Origin: Micromonospora sp. FIMYZ51
GTDB taxonomy: Bacteria > Actinomycetota > Actinomycetes > Mycobacteriales > Micromonosporaceae
Length of the DNA stretch: 64,000 bases
Direction: 5' to 3'
Assembly (NCBI RefSeq): GCF_038246755.1
Contig: NZ_CP134706.1
Location: forward strand, 124,001 to 188,000
Positions 56,860-64,000 of this stretch are shown here, piece by piece. How positions within the stretch are numbered: position 1 is the stretch's first letter; every line of letters starts with the position of its first letter. The position numbers and the translations under genes were made by a program. Below the pieces are notes generated by a model that was not told the origin of the DNA, made no database searches, and worked only from the letters and a program-made list of their open reading frames with translations.

Positions 56860-58152
56860 GTGCAGGACGTTCGACGGGTCGCGGTGATCGGCGGCAACCG
56901 GATCCCCTTCGCCCGCTCCAACTCGCGGTACGCAAGCGCCTCCAACTCCGACATGCTCGGCGCCGCCCTGGACGGGTTGATCGCCCGGTTCGGCCTGGCC
57001 GGACAGCAGGTGGGTGAGGTGGTCGCCGGTGCGGTGCTCAAGCACTCGAAGGACTTCAACCTCACCCGCGAGGTGGTGCTCGGCTCGAAGCTCGACCCGC
57101 GCACCCCGGCGTACGACATCCAGCAGGCCTGCGGCACCGGTCTGGAGGCGGCCATCCTGGTCGCCAACAAGATCGCCCTCGGGCAGATCGAGGTGGGCAT
57201 CGCCGGTGGCGTCGACACCACCTCCGACGCCCCGCTCGCGGTGAACGAGGATCTGCGCCGCACCCTGCTCAGGCTCAACTCCGCCCGCACCCTCGGCGAG
57301 CGGCTCAAGATCGCCGCGAAGCTGCGCCCGGCCCAGCCGTTCAAGCCGGAGATCCCGCGCAACGCCGAGCCACGTACCGGGCTCTCCATGGGCGAGCACG
57401 CCGCCCAGACGGCGCTGCGCTGGAACATCGACCGGCAGGCGCAGGACGAGTTCGCGCTCCGCTCGCACCAGCGGCTGGCCGCCGCGTACGACAAGGGGTT
57501 CTTCGACGACCTGATGACCCCCTACCTCGGGCTGACCCGCGATGCGAACCTCCGCCCGGACACCACGCTGGAGAAGCTCGGCGCGCTGCGGCCGGTCTTC
57601 GGTGCCAAGGGCCCGGACGCCGAGCGGGCCACCATGACCGCCGGCAACTCCTCGCCGCTTACCGACGGCGCCTCCACCGTGCTGCTGGCCAGCGAGCAGT
57701 GGGCGCGCGAGCACAACCTGCCGGTGCTTGCCTGGTTCTCCTGGTCGGAGACGGCCGCCGTGGACTTTGTGCACGGTGACGAGGGGCTGCTGATGGCACC
57801 CACGTACGCGGTGCCCCGGCTGCTCGCCCGCGCCGGCCTGACCTTGCAGGACTTCGACTACTACGAGATCCACGAGGCGTTCGCCGCGCAGGTGCTGGCG
57901 ACCCTGGCCGCCTGGGAGTCTGCGGAGTTCTGCAAGGACCGGCTCGGCCTGGACGCCCCGCTGGGCAGCATCGACACCGACAAGCTCAACGTGAACGGCT
58001 CCTCGCTTGCCGCCGGGCACCCGTTCGCCGCCACCGGCGGCCGGATCGTGGCCACCCTGGCCAAGCTGCTCGCCACCAAGGGCAGCGGGCGCGGCCTCAT
58101 CTCCATCTGCGCCGCCGGCGGCCAGGGCGTGACCGCGATCCTCGAACGCTGA
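56860..58152 (+). CDS. fadA2: Acetyl-CoA acetyltransferase / 3-ketoacyl-CoA thiolase
   Basis: 430 residues, thiolase II family. The nucleophilic Cys is in DIQQACGTGLEAA near residue 90, the His in NGSSLAAGHPFAATGGR, and the second catalytic Cys in ICAAGGQG. YEIHEAFAAQVLA is the conserved NEAFA variant, as in FadA2. It cleaves or forms 3-ketoacyl-CoA. The GTG at 56860 has GAGGAGG 7 nt upstream; the frame is open far 5' but overlaps fabG4 in antisense. Confidence 0.93.
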   Translation: MQDVRRVAVIGGNRIPFARSNSRYASASNSDMLGAALDGLIARFGLAGQQVGEVVAGAVLKHSKDFNLTREVVLGSKLDPRTPAYDIQQACGTGLEAAILVANKIALGQIEVGIAGGVDTTSDAPLAVNEDLRRTLLRLNSARTLGERLKIAAKLRPAQPFKPEIPRNAEPRTGLSMGEHAAQTALRWNIDRQAQDEFALRSHQRLAAAYDKGFFDDLMTPYLGLTRDANLRPDTTLEKLGALRPVFGAKGPDAERATMTAGNSSPLTDGASTVLLASEQWAREHNLPVLAWFSWSETAAVDFVHGDEGLLMAPTYAVPRLLARAGLTLQDFDYYEIHEAFAAQVLATLAAWESAEFCKDRLGLDAPLGSIDTDKLNVNGSSLAAGHPFAATGGRIVATLAKLLATKGSGRGLISICAAGGQGVTAILER

Positions 58153-58288
58153 GAGCCCCTACTTACACCCCGCTCGCGGCTGGCCGGTGAACTCCTGCCC
58201 CGTCACCCGTCCTCACCCCTGAGCGGGAACCGTCACTGCCGGTGAGGGGCGGTCGAGTGCTGGCTGGCGGGTGCCGGAGAATGGGCGG

Positions 58289-59713
58289 GTGACGACGATC
58301 CCGAACGTGCTCGCCCACCGGTACGCCTCGCCCGAACTGGTCGCCCTTTGGTCGCCGGAGGAGAAGATCCGGCTGGAGCGGCAGCTCTGGCTCGCCGTAC
58401 TCCGGGCCCAGCGGGACCTCGGCGTGGCAGTGCCCGACGGGGTGGTCGAGGCGTACGAGCGGGTGCTGCACGAGGTTGATCTTGACTCGATCGCGGCGCG
58501 CGAGCGGGTGACCCGGCACGACGTGAAGGCGCGGATCGAGGAGTTCAGCGCGCTGGCCGGGCACGAGCACGTGCACAAGGGGATGACCTCGCGGGACCTC
58601 ACCGAGAACGTCGAGCAACTCCAGGTGCGCCGGTCGCTGGAGCTGATCCGGGACCGGGTGGTGGCGACGCTGGTCCGGCTGGCCTGGCACGCCCACGAGT
58701 ACGCGGACGTGGTGATGGCCGGTCGGTCGCACAACGTCGCGGCGCAGGCGACCACGCTGGGTAAGCGCTTCGCGTCGGCCGCCGAGGAGCTGATCATCGC
58801 GTACGAGCGGCTGACCGACCTGATCGAGCGTTACCCGCTGCGGGGAATCAAGGGGCCGGTGGGTACCGCCGCCGACCAGCTGGACCTCTTCGACGGCGAC
58901 GCCGAGAAGGTGGCCGAGCTGGAGCGGCGGGTGGCCGAGCACCTCGGCTTCCACCGGGTGCTGGACAGCGTCGGGCAGGTCTACCCGCGTTCGCTCGACT
59001 TCGACGTGCTCTCCGCGTTGGCGCAGACCGCCGCCGCGCCTTCGTCGCTGGCCACCACGATCCGGCTGATGGTCGGTCAGGAGCTGGTCACCGAGGGTTT
59101 CAAGCCGGGGCAGGTCGGCTCCAGCGCGATGCCGCACAAGATGAACACCCGCTCGTCGGAGCGGGTGAACGGCTTCGCCGTGATCATCCGGGGGTACCTG
59201 TCGATGGTCGGCGAGCTGGCCGGCGACCAGTGGAACGAGGGGGACGTCTCCTGCTCGGTGGTCCGCCGGGTGGCCCTGCCGGACGCCTTCTTCGCCGCCG
59301 ACGGGCTGTTCCAGACGTTTCTCACCGTGCTTGACGAGTTCGGTGCGTACCCTGCGGTGATCAACCGGGAGTTGGAACGCTTCCTGCCCTTCCTGGCCAC
59401 CACGAAGATCCTGGTGGCGGCCGTGCGCCGGGGCGTCGGCCGGGAGACCGCGCACGAGGCGATCAAGGAGCACGCGGTAGCGGTGGCCCTGGCCATGCGC
59501 GAGCGGGCCGCTGCCGAGAACGACCTCTTCGACCGCCTGGCCGCCGACTCTCGCCTCAACCTCAGCCGCGCCGAGATCGACGCGCTGGTCGCCGACCGGG
59601 CCGCCTTCACCGGTGCCGCCCCCGCCCAGATCCAGGCGGTAACCGCCCGCATCACCAAGATCGCCCAGTCCCACCCCCAGGCCACCACCTACACCCCACC
59701 CCCCATCCTCTGA
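58289..59713 (+). CDS. purB: Adenylosuccinate lyase
   Basis: 474 residues, fumarase/aspartase superfamily. It acts twice in purine synthesis: SAICAR to AICAR, and adenylosuccinate to AMP. The signature SSAMPHKMN loop is present, with TSRDLTENV and GRSHNVAAQATT as further active-site segments. The GTG at 58289 is preferred to GTG 58271; no clear Shine-Dalgarno, with GAGAAT 6 nt upstream. It is preceded by a spacer of about 135 bp after fadA2. Confidence 0.96.
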   Translation: MTTIPNVLAHRYASPELVALWSPEEKIRLERQLWLAVLRAQRDLGVAVPDGVVEAYERVLHEVDLDSIAARERVTRHDVKARIEEFSALAGHEHVHKGMTSRDLTENVEQLQVRRSLELIRDRVVATLVRLAWHAHEYADVVMAGRSHNVAAQATTLGKRFASAAEELIIAYERLTDLIERYPLRGIKGPVGTAADQLDLFDGDAEKVAELERRVAEHLGFHRVLDSVGQVYPRSLDFDVLSALAQTAAAPSSLATTIRLMVGQELVTEGFKPGQVGSSAMPHKMNTRSSERVNGFAVIIRGYLSMVGELAGDQWNEGDVSCSVVRRVALPDAFFAADGLFQTFLTVLDEFGAYPAVINRELERFLPFLATTKILVAAVRRGVGRETAHEAIKEHAVAVALAMRERAAAENDLFDRLAADSRLNLSRAEIDALVADRAAFTGAAPAQIQAVTARITKIAQSHPQATTYTPPPIL

Positions 59714-59737
59714 CCCACCCCCACCCCTCGCCGGCCG

Positions 59738-59753
59738 CGTTGATCAAGAAGTT
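59738..59753 (+). repeat. Solitary half of the GTTGATCAAGAAG repeat
   Basis: CGTTGATCAAGAAGTT matches one arm of the 34.3-kb inverted repeat. No complementary arm is nearby. It lies 25 bp after purB. Confidence 0.7.
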
Positions 59754-59814
59754 CTGGTCAGGGTTTCGGCGGCGGACCGAGGCGCAGACCCGGGGCCGGC
59801 GGGGGACGGCTGGG

Positions 59815-60270
59815 TCAGGGGTTGGGGGTTTCGGCGGAGGTGCGGAGGGTGGGCGCGCTGGCGGGCTCGGCGATGCCGCCGGGTTCCTCGGCGATGGCCG
59901 GTTCCTGGGCGGTCTCCGCCGCGACGATCGGCTGATCCGGGGGCATGACGTCGGGAGTCTTGGGCACCGCGATCACGGCGGTGCCGTAGGCGCAGATCTC
60001 CATCCACATCTCGCCGCAGTCGCGGCTGTCGAACCGCATCCCCACCACCGCGTTCGCGCCGAGCCGCCGGGCCTCCTCGCCGAGCCGGGCCACCGAGTCG
60101 GTACGCCACCGGGTGAGGTTGTCCGGCGCCATCGGGTCGTACGCGCCGCCGCGCAGGTTCTTCACGCCCTCGCGGTACGGGTTGCGGGTTCTGGCCATCG
60201 AGGAGACCACTTCGCCGAGGATCTGGCGGATCTCGTAGCCGGGAAGTTGATCCGTCGTCACGACCAGCAC
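59815..60270 (-). CDS. YbjQ-family heavy-metal-binding-domain protein
   Basis: 151 residues. MLVVTTDQLPGYEIRQILGEV and ARRLGANAVVGMRFDSR identify the YbjQ/UPF0145 fold, a small oligomeric protein of unknown role. A disordered acidic C-terminal tail of about 50 residues (AAETAQEPAIAEEPGG) is an extension. GTG 60270 is chosen because the family starts here; a GTG at 60303 is possible. It is next to the secreted protease gene but separated by that gene's terminator. Confidence 0.82.
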   Translation of the reverse strand: MLVVTTDQLPGYEIRQILGEVVSSMARTRNPYREGVKNLRGGAYDPMAPDNLTRWRTDSVARLGEEARRLGANAVVGMRFDSRDCGEMWMEICAYGTAVIAVPKTPDVMPPDQPIVAAETAQEPAIAEEPGGIAEPASAPTLRTSAETPNP

Positions 60271-60332
60271 GTTTCGATGCTGGCAGCCCCCGTCGAGGCT
60301 CAACGTGAGCCTTGTTCACCTGGTCGGATGCT

Positions 60333-60382
60333 GAAAAACAACGCGGCGCGGACGGCGGGGCACAGCCCACCATCCGCGCCGC
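60333..60382 (-). terminator. Terminator of the protease gene
   Basis: On the minus strand: 10-bp stem GCGGCGCGGA / TCCGCGCCGC enclosing a GGGC-GCCC sub-hairpin, followed by GTTGTTTTT. Confidence 0.85.
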
Positions 60383-60397
60383 ATCCGGCGCTAACCG

Positions 60398-61078
60398 TCA
60401 GACACCGGCCACCGAGGTGATCCAGGCCCGGTTGTACGCGACGCTGCCGTAGTTCTGGATGCTCTGGCCGTCGGCGGTGGAGGCCACCCCGACCTGCGCG
60501 CCGTTGTAGAACTGCGGGCCACCCGAGTCGCCCCGCCAGGCGTTGCCGTTGATCCGCGTGCTCCGGATCGCCTGCCCGCCGTACGCGTCGGTGACGCTGT
60601 TGCTGGTGACCCGCACCGAGGCGGTCTTGAGCTGGGTCGAGGCCGAGCAGCCGCTGTAGCAGGTCATGCCCCAGCCGTAGATCGAGTTGGTCGAGTTGAT
60701 CGGCGGGTTGCTGTTGGCCAGGGTGACGTAGCTGGTGCTCACCGAGCTGGACAGCCGCATCAGGGCCAGGTCGTAGCGGCTGTAGGTGGCGCTGACGGTG
60801 CGGGTGACGCCGCCGGAGGTGCGGTTGACGCTGCCCACCCGGACGGACATCGTGCCGCCGAGGCAGTGCCGGGCGGTGAGCACCCACTGCGGCGCGATGA
60901 TCGTGCCGGAGCAGGTGAACGAGCCGTTGCTGAGGACGGCTGCGGCCCACGGCGCGGAGGAGACCGTCCCGCCGCCGATGATGTACGGGCCGACGGGCGC
61001 GGCGACGGCGCCGGAGCTGGCGCCGAGCACGCCGGCCATGGCTGTGGCGAGGACCGCGATCAGGGATCGGATGCGCAT
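60398..61078 (-). CDS. Secreted trypsin-like serine protease (S1 family)
   Basis: 226 residues. The signal peptide MRIRSLIAVLATAMAGVLG ends near AVAAPVG. The mature enzyme starts near YIIGGGTVSSAPWAAA, where IIGG is the zymogen-activation type N terminus. The catalytic triad is His in VLTARHC, Asp in YDLALM and Ser in GDSGGPQ. Cysteines pair as in trypsin (SFTCSG..ARHC; TCYSGC). The ATG has GGAG 8 nt upstream. Similar secreted proteases are common in streptomycetes and relatives. Confidence 0.92.
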   Translation of the reverse strand: MRIRSLIAVLATAMAGVLGASSGAVAAPVGPYIIGGGTVSSAPWAAAVLSNGSFTCSGTIIAPQWVLTARHCLGGTMSVRVGSVNRTSGGVTRTVSATYSRYDLALMRLSSSVSTSYVTLANSNPPINSTNSIYGWGMTCYSGCSASTQLKTASVRVTSNSVTDAYGGQAIRSTRINGNAWRGDSGGPQFYNGAQVGVASTADGQSIQNYGSVAYNRAWITSVAGV

Positions 61079-61129
61079 CGGAGGGGCTCCTTCGGGGTTT
61101 CGCTGGACCCGGGTTGGCCGGGCCGACCT

Positions 61130-61234
61130 GCGGTGGCGGACGGGGGTGATCCGCCACCGCGACGTCGATAAATCGACGTCTGACGATGTACCGTAGGGGC
61201 CGGTGAGGTGTTTCACAAGAGGTTCATTGAAACA
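61130..61234 (-). promoter_or_regulatory. Leader hairpin and palindromes upstream of the protease gene
   Basis: An 11-bp perfect stem GCGGTGGCGGA / TCCGCCACCGC (61130-61160) abuts a 9-bp palindrome GACGTCGAT-AA-ATCGACGTC (61161-61180). A TGTTTCA...TGAAACA pair (61209-61234) lies further upstream in unusually A/T-rich DNA. The likely promoter and operators of the protease gene; box positions were not fixed. Confidence 0.5.
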
Positions 61235-61527
61235 AGATGATGTAACAGTCGGATTTCCCGGCGGGGCCGGGTCGGCGGTGGGCGGCCTGCCGATGCCGGG
61301 ACGAACGGCGCGTCGGGCGACGAATGGGCATCGGCGTGTCCGGCAACGAACCCGTATCGGGACAGCAACGAACCCGTATCGGTGCGACCGCATGCCGTGC
61401 GGGTAAGGTCGAGGACTGCCCGCACGGCGTGCGGCCGGTGCGGATGGCGCGGTATCTGCCAGGTAGGCTGGCTGCGCTCGCCCGTTGTGGGTCGGCACCC
61501 AACTGCGTACACAGTCAGGAGTGCCCA
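61235..61527 (+). other. Intergenic region upstream of purS
   Basis: Contains two direct copies of CAACGAACCCGTATCGG (near 61344 and 61365), and a hairpin with 10-bp stem GCCGTGCGGG / CCCGCACGGC (61394-61428). A TAGGCT sequence at 61464-61469 could be a -10 box for the purSQL operon. No purine riboswitch consensus was recognised. Confidence 0.45.
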
Positions 61528-61791
61528 GTGCCTCGCGTCGTCGTCGACGTCATGCTCAAGCCCGAGATCCTCGATCCGCAGGGCCAGGCCGTCGCAAACG
61601 CGCTGCCCCGGCTCGGCGTCAACGATGTCGCCTCGGTACGGATCGGCAGGCGGATCGAGATCGACTTCACCGGTGAACCGGACCTGGACCGGGCCCGGGA
61701 GATCGCCGACAAGCTGCTCGCCAACCCGGTCATCGAGGACTTCACCGTCCACCTGGTCGAGACCGACGAGCCCGCGGACGCCCGCTCGTGA
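61528..61791 (+). CDS. purS: Phosphoribosylformylglycinamidine synthase subunit PurS
   Basis: 87 residues. The small subunit bridges PurL and PurQ in the FGAM synthase complex. [21 protein letters not shown] and the [11 protein letters not shown] strand are typical. The GTG at 61528 has AGGAG 6 nt upstream. Its stop overlaps the purQ GTG start (GTGA). Confidence 0.95.
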   Translation: MPRVVVDVMLKPEILDPQGQAVANALPRLGVNDVASVRIGRRIEIDFTGEPDLDRAREIADKLLANPVIEDFTVHLVETDEPADARS

Positions 61792-62471
61792 CCGCGCGGG
61801 TCGGTGTGGTGACGTTCCCCGGCTCGCTCGACGACGGGGACGCCGCCCGGGCCGTACGGATCGCCGGTGCGGAGCCGGTCCGGCTCTGGCACGGCGACCC
61901 GCAGTTGCACGGGGTGGACGCCGTCGTCCTGCCCGGCGGTTTCTCCTACGGTGACTACCTGCGCTGCGGCGCCATCGCCCGATTCGCCCCGGTGATGGAG
62001 ACGATCGTGGACGCCGCCGCCGGTGGCCTGCCGGTGCTCGGGATCTGCAACGGCTTCCAGATCCTCTGCGAGGCCCACCTGCTGCCCGGCGCGCTCACCC
62101 GCAACCAGCACCTGCACTTCCGCAACCGCGATCAGCTCCTGCGGATCGAGGCGACCGGCACCGCCTGGACGAACATGTTCCAGGCCGGGCAGAAAGTGCT
62201 GATCCCGGTCAAGAACGGCGAGGGTTGCTACGTCGCCGACACCGCCACGCTTGACGAGTTGGAGGCCGAGGGCCGGGTGGTGGCCCGGTACGTCGGTGGC
62301 AACCCCAACGGGTCGCAGCGGGACATCGCCGCGATCACCAACCCCGCCGGCAACGTGGTGGGCATCATGCCGCACCCCGAGCACGCGGTGGAGGCGCTCA
62401 CCGGCCCCTCCCTCGACGGCCTGGGCTTCTTCACGTCGGTGCTGAAGCACCTGGTGGGGGCCCCGGCGTGA
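61788..62471 (+). CDS. purQ: Phosphoribosylformylglycinamidine synthase subunit PurQ (glutaminase)
   Basis: 227 residues, class I glutamine amidotransferase. It has oxyanion region [17 protein letters not shown], nucleophile Cys in [10 protein letters not shown], and His-Glu in MPHPEHAVE. It supplies ammonia from glutamine to PurL. Translationally coupled to purS. Confidence 0.96.
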   Translation: MTARVGVVTFPGSLDDGDAARAVRIAGAEPVRLWHGDPQLHGVDAVVLPGGFSYGDYLRCGAIARFAPVMETIVDAAAGGLPVLGICNGFQILCEAHLLPGALTRNQHLHFRNRDQLLRIEATGTAWTNMFQAGQKVLIPVKNGEGCYVADTATLDELEAEGRVVARYVGGNPNGSQRDIAAITNPAGNVVGIMPHPEHAVEALTGPSLDGLGFFTSVLKHLVGAPA

Positions 62472-62538
62472 CCGTCCGCATCGGGATCATCGGTCGGCTC
62501 ATCCGCCCGTCGGGCGGCGAGCGCAACGAGGAGAGGTC

Positions 62539-64000
62539 ATGACCACGCATCCGGACCCGGTACGGGAGAGCCCGGAGGCATTCCCGGCCGCGCCGGCACA
62601 GCCGGTCCAGCCGAGCCCGGCCGCTGCTGCGCCGCCGGCTGCTGCCGCCTCGCCGGTCACCCCGGCGCGGCACGCCGCCGCTGCGGCGGACCCCGGCTGG
62701 ACCCACGGGGTGGACACCGTGCCGCGCGCCGGGGACACCCCGCAGGAGCTTCAGCCGTACGCCGAACTGGGCCTGCGCGACGACGAGTACGACCGCATCC
62801 GGCAGATCCTGGGCCGCCGGCCGACCCAGTCCGAGCTGGCGATGTACTCGATCATGTGGAGTGAGCACTGCTCCTACAAGTCCAGCAAGGTGCACCTGCG
62901 TCAGTTCGGCGAGAAGGCCCCACCGAGCGACCGGCTGCTGGCCGGCATCGGTGAGAACGCGGGTGTGGTGCGGGTCTCCGACGAGTTGGCGGTGACCTTC
63001 AAGGTCGAGTCGCACAACCACCCGAGCTTCGTCGAGCCGTACCAGGGTGCGGCGACCGGCGTGGGTGGCATCGTCCGCGACATCCTCGCCATGGGTGCCC
63101 GTCCGGTGGCCGTGATGGACCCGCTGCGCTTCGGTGCCGCCGACCACCCCGACACCGCCCGGGTGCTGCCCGGCGTGGTGGCCGGCGTCGGCGGCTACGG
63201 CAACTGCCTCGGCCTGCCCAACATCGGCGGCGAGGTGGTCTTCGACCCGTGCTACCAGGGCAACCCGCTGGTAAACGCGCTCTGCCTCGGGGTGCTGCCG
63301 GTGAGCCGGCTACAGAACAAGGCCGCCGTCGGCCCCGGCAACGTCGTGGTGCTGATGGGTGCCAAGACCGGGCGGGACGGCATCGGCGGCGTGTCGGTGC
63401 TGGCCAGCGCCACCTTCGACGAGGGCAGCGAGCAGCGCCGCCCATCGGTGCAGGTGGGCGACCCGTTCATCGAGAAACTGCTTATCGAAGCCTGCCTGGA
63501 GCTGTACGACGCCGAGCTGGTCGCCGGCATCCAGGACCTCGGCGGTGCCGGGCTGACCTGCGCGTTGACCGAGACCGCCGCGGCGGCCGGCACCGGCATG
63601 CGGGTCTGGCTGGAGCGGGTCCCGCTGCGCGAGGCGTCGATGGCGCCGCACGAGATCCTGGCCAGCGAGTCGCAGGAGCGGATGCTCCTGGTCGTCGAGC
63701 CGGCCAAGCTCGACGCGGTGCTCAAGACCTGCCAGAAGTGGGGCGTGATCGCCACCGCGATCGGTGAGGTCACCGCGCCGGAGCCGGACGGACAGCCGGG
63801 TCGACTGCGGATCACCTGGCGGGACCAGCTGGTGGTGGACGTGCCGCCGGGTTCGCTCGTGGACGACGGACCGGTCTACGCCCGCCCGATGCGCGAGCCG
63901 GCCGACCTGATCCTGCTCCAGGCGGACCGGGCCGAGACGCTGCCCCGGCCGGCCGACCCGGACGCGCTGCGCGAGACCGTGCTGCGCATGATCGCCTCGC
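62539..64000 (+). CDS. purL: Phosphoribosylformylglycinamidine synthase subunit PurL (5' part, runs off window)
   Basis: 487 codons visible. It is the synthetase subunit that converts FGAR to FGAM with ATP. After an Ala/Pro-rich N-terminal extension of about 55 residues that most PurL proteins lack, the family core begins: [60 protein letters not shown] and the second-half [13 protein letters not shown]. The ATG has GAGGAGAGG upstream. It is 67 bp after purQ, in the same operon. Confidence 0.95.
   Translation, partial: MTTHPDPVRESPEAFPAAPAQPVQPSPAAAAPPAAAASPVTPARHAAAAADPGWTHGVDTVPRAGDTPQELQPYAELGLRDDEYDRIRQILGRRPTQSELAMYSIMWSEHCSYKSSKVHLRQFGEKAPPSDRLLAGIGENAGVVRVSDELAVTFKVESHNHPSFVEPYQGAATGVGGIVRDILAMGARPVAVMDPLRFGAADHPDTARVLPGVVAGVGGYGNCLGLPNIGGEVVFDPCYQGNPLVNALCLGVLPVSRLQNKAAVGPGNVVVLMGAKTGRDGIGGVSVLASATFDEGSEQRRPSVQVGDPFIEKLLIEACLELYDAELVAGIQDLGGAGLTCALTETAAAAGTGMRVWLERVPLREASMAPHEILASESQERMLLVVEPAKLDAVLKTCQKWGVIATAIGEVTAPEPDGQPGRLRITWRDQLVVDVPPGSLVDDGPVYARPMREPADLILLQADRAETLPRPADPDALRETVLRMIAS

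Overview
This is high-GC actinobacterial DNA, most likely from a Micromonosporaceae chromosome (Micromonospora or a close relative). The evidence is near-saturated G/C third codon positions, frequent GTG starts, an HspR/HAIR heat-shock circuit, and dispersed GTTGATCA and GATCTTGCAG inverted repeats of a kind I associate with this family. Much of the backbone recalls the Mycobacterium tuberculosis dnaK-grpE-dnaJ-hspR / purA / DUF3151 / fba / DedA / pyrE / clpB neighbourhood and, separately, its fadA2/fabG4/htdX locus. No rRNA, tRNA, CRISPR array, prophage or insertion sequence was seen.

Layout. 1-6.6 kb: start of a pyruvate dehydrogenase E1 alpha gene, a proline-rich exported protein, an unknown protein, and a coupled pair of dynamin/YfjP-like membrane GTPases. 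6.7-11.3 kb: dnaK-grpE-dnaJ-hspR under a HAIR operator. 11.3-15.2 kb: inverted repeats, small unknown genes, a CPA2 cation/proton antiporter with a stub of its usual regulatory subunit, and a lipoprotein. 15.2-17.8 kb: clpB with its own HAIR operator. 17.9-25.7 kb: three membrane proteins with PGYP tails, a DUF4178 protein, an SDR enzyme, pyrE, an ArsR regulator, a DUF368 lipid-carrier transporter and a holin-like protein. 26-29 kb: fructose-bisphosphate aldolase, a LOG-family nucleotidase and a DUF3151 protein. 29.3-35.6 kb: a proline-rich ParA/MinD-like ATPase, a degenerate diacylglycerol-kinase-like protein, purA and purD. 35.9-43.8 kb: an operon of an NfeD-like membrane protein, a flotillin and a 1685-residue DUF3686-type AAA ATPase. 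44.2-49.2 kb: an exported EEP-family hydrolase, then an acyl-CoA ligase / acyl-CoA dehydrogenase / SCP2 operon facing a TetR regulator.

49.4-58.2 kb: a DedA protein, then the most unusual locus of the window. It is a tightly coupled operon of an NrtR-like Nudix regulator, a J-domain/pseudokinase fusion, a vWA protein and a divergent PurA paralogue. It is followed by a MaoC/FabG4/FadA2 fatty-acid cluster. 58.3-64 kb: purB, a YbjQ protein, a secreted trypsin-like protease and purS-purQ-purL, which runs off the end.

Themes. Purine synthesis is heavily represented (purA, purD, purB, purS, purQ, purL and the PurA paralogue). A nearly identical 17-bp site lies in the promoter of the TetR gene and, 8 kb away, in the fabG4/fadA2 divergent promoter, which suggests one fatty-acid regulon. 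Five copies of a two-unit GGGCCC-centred repeat sit between 24.9 and 50.1 kb. Two of them supply the last codons and stop codon of the genes they adjoin.
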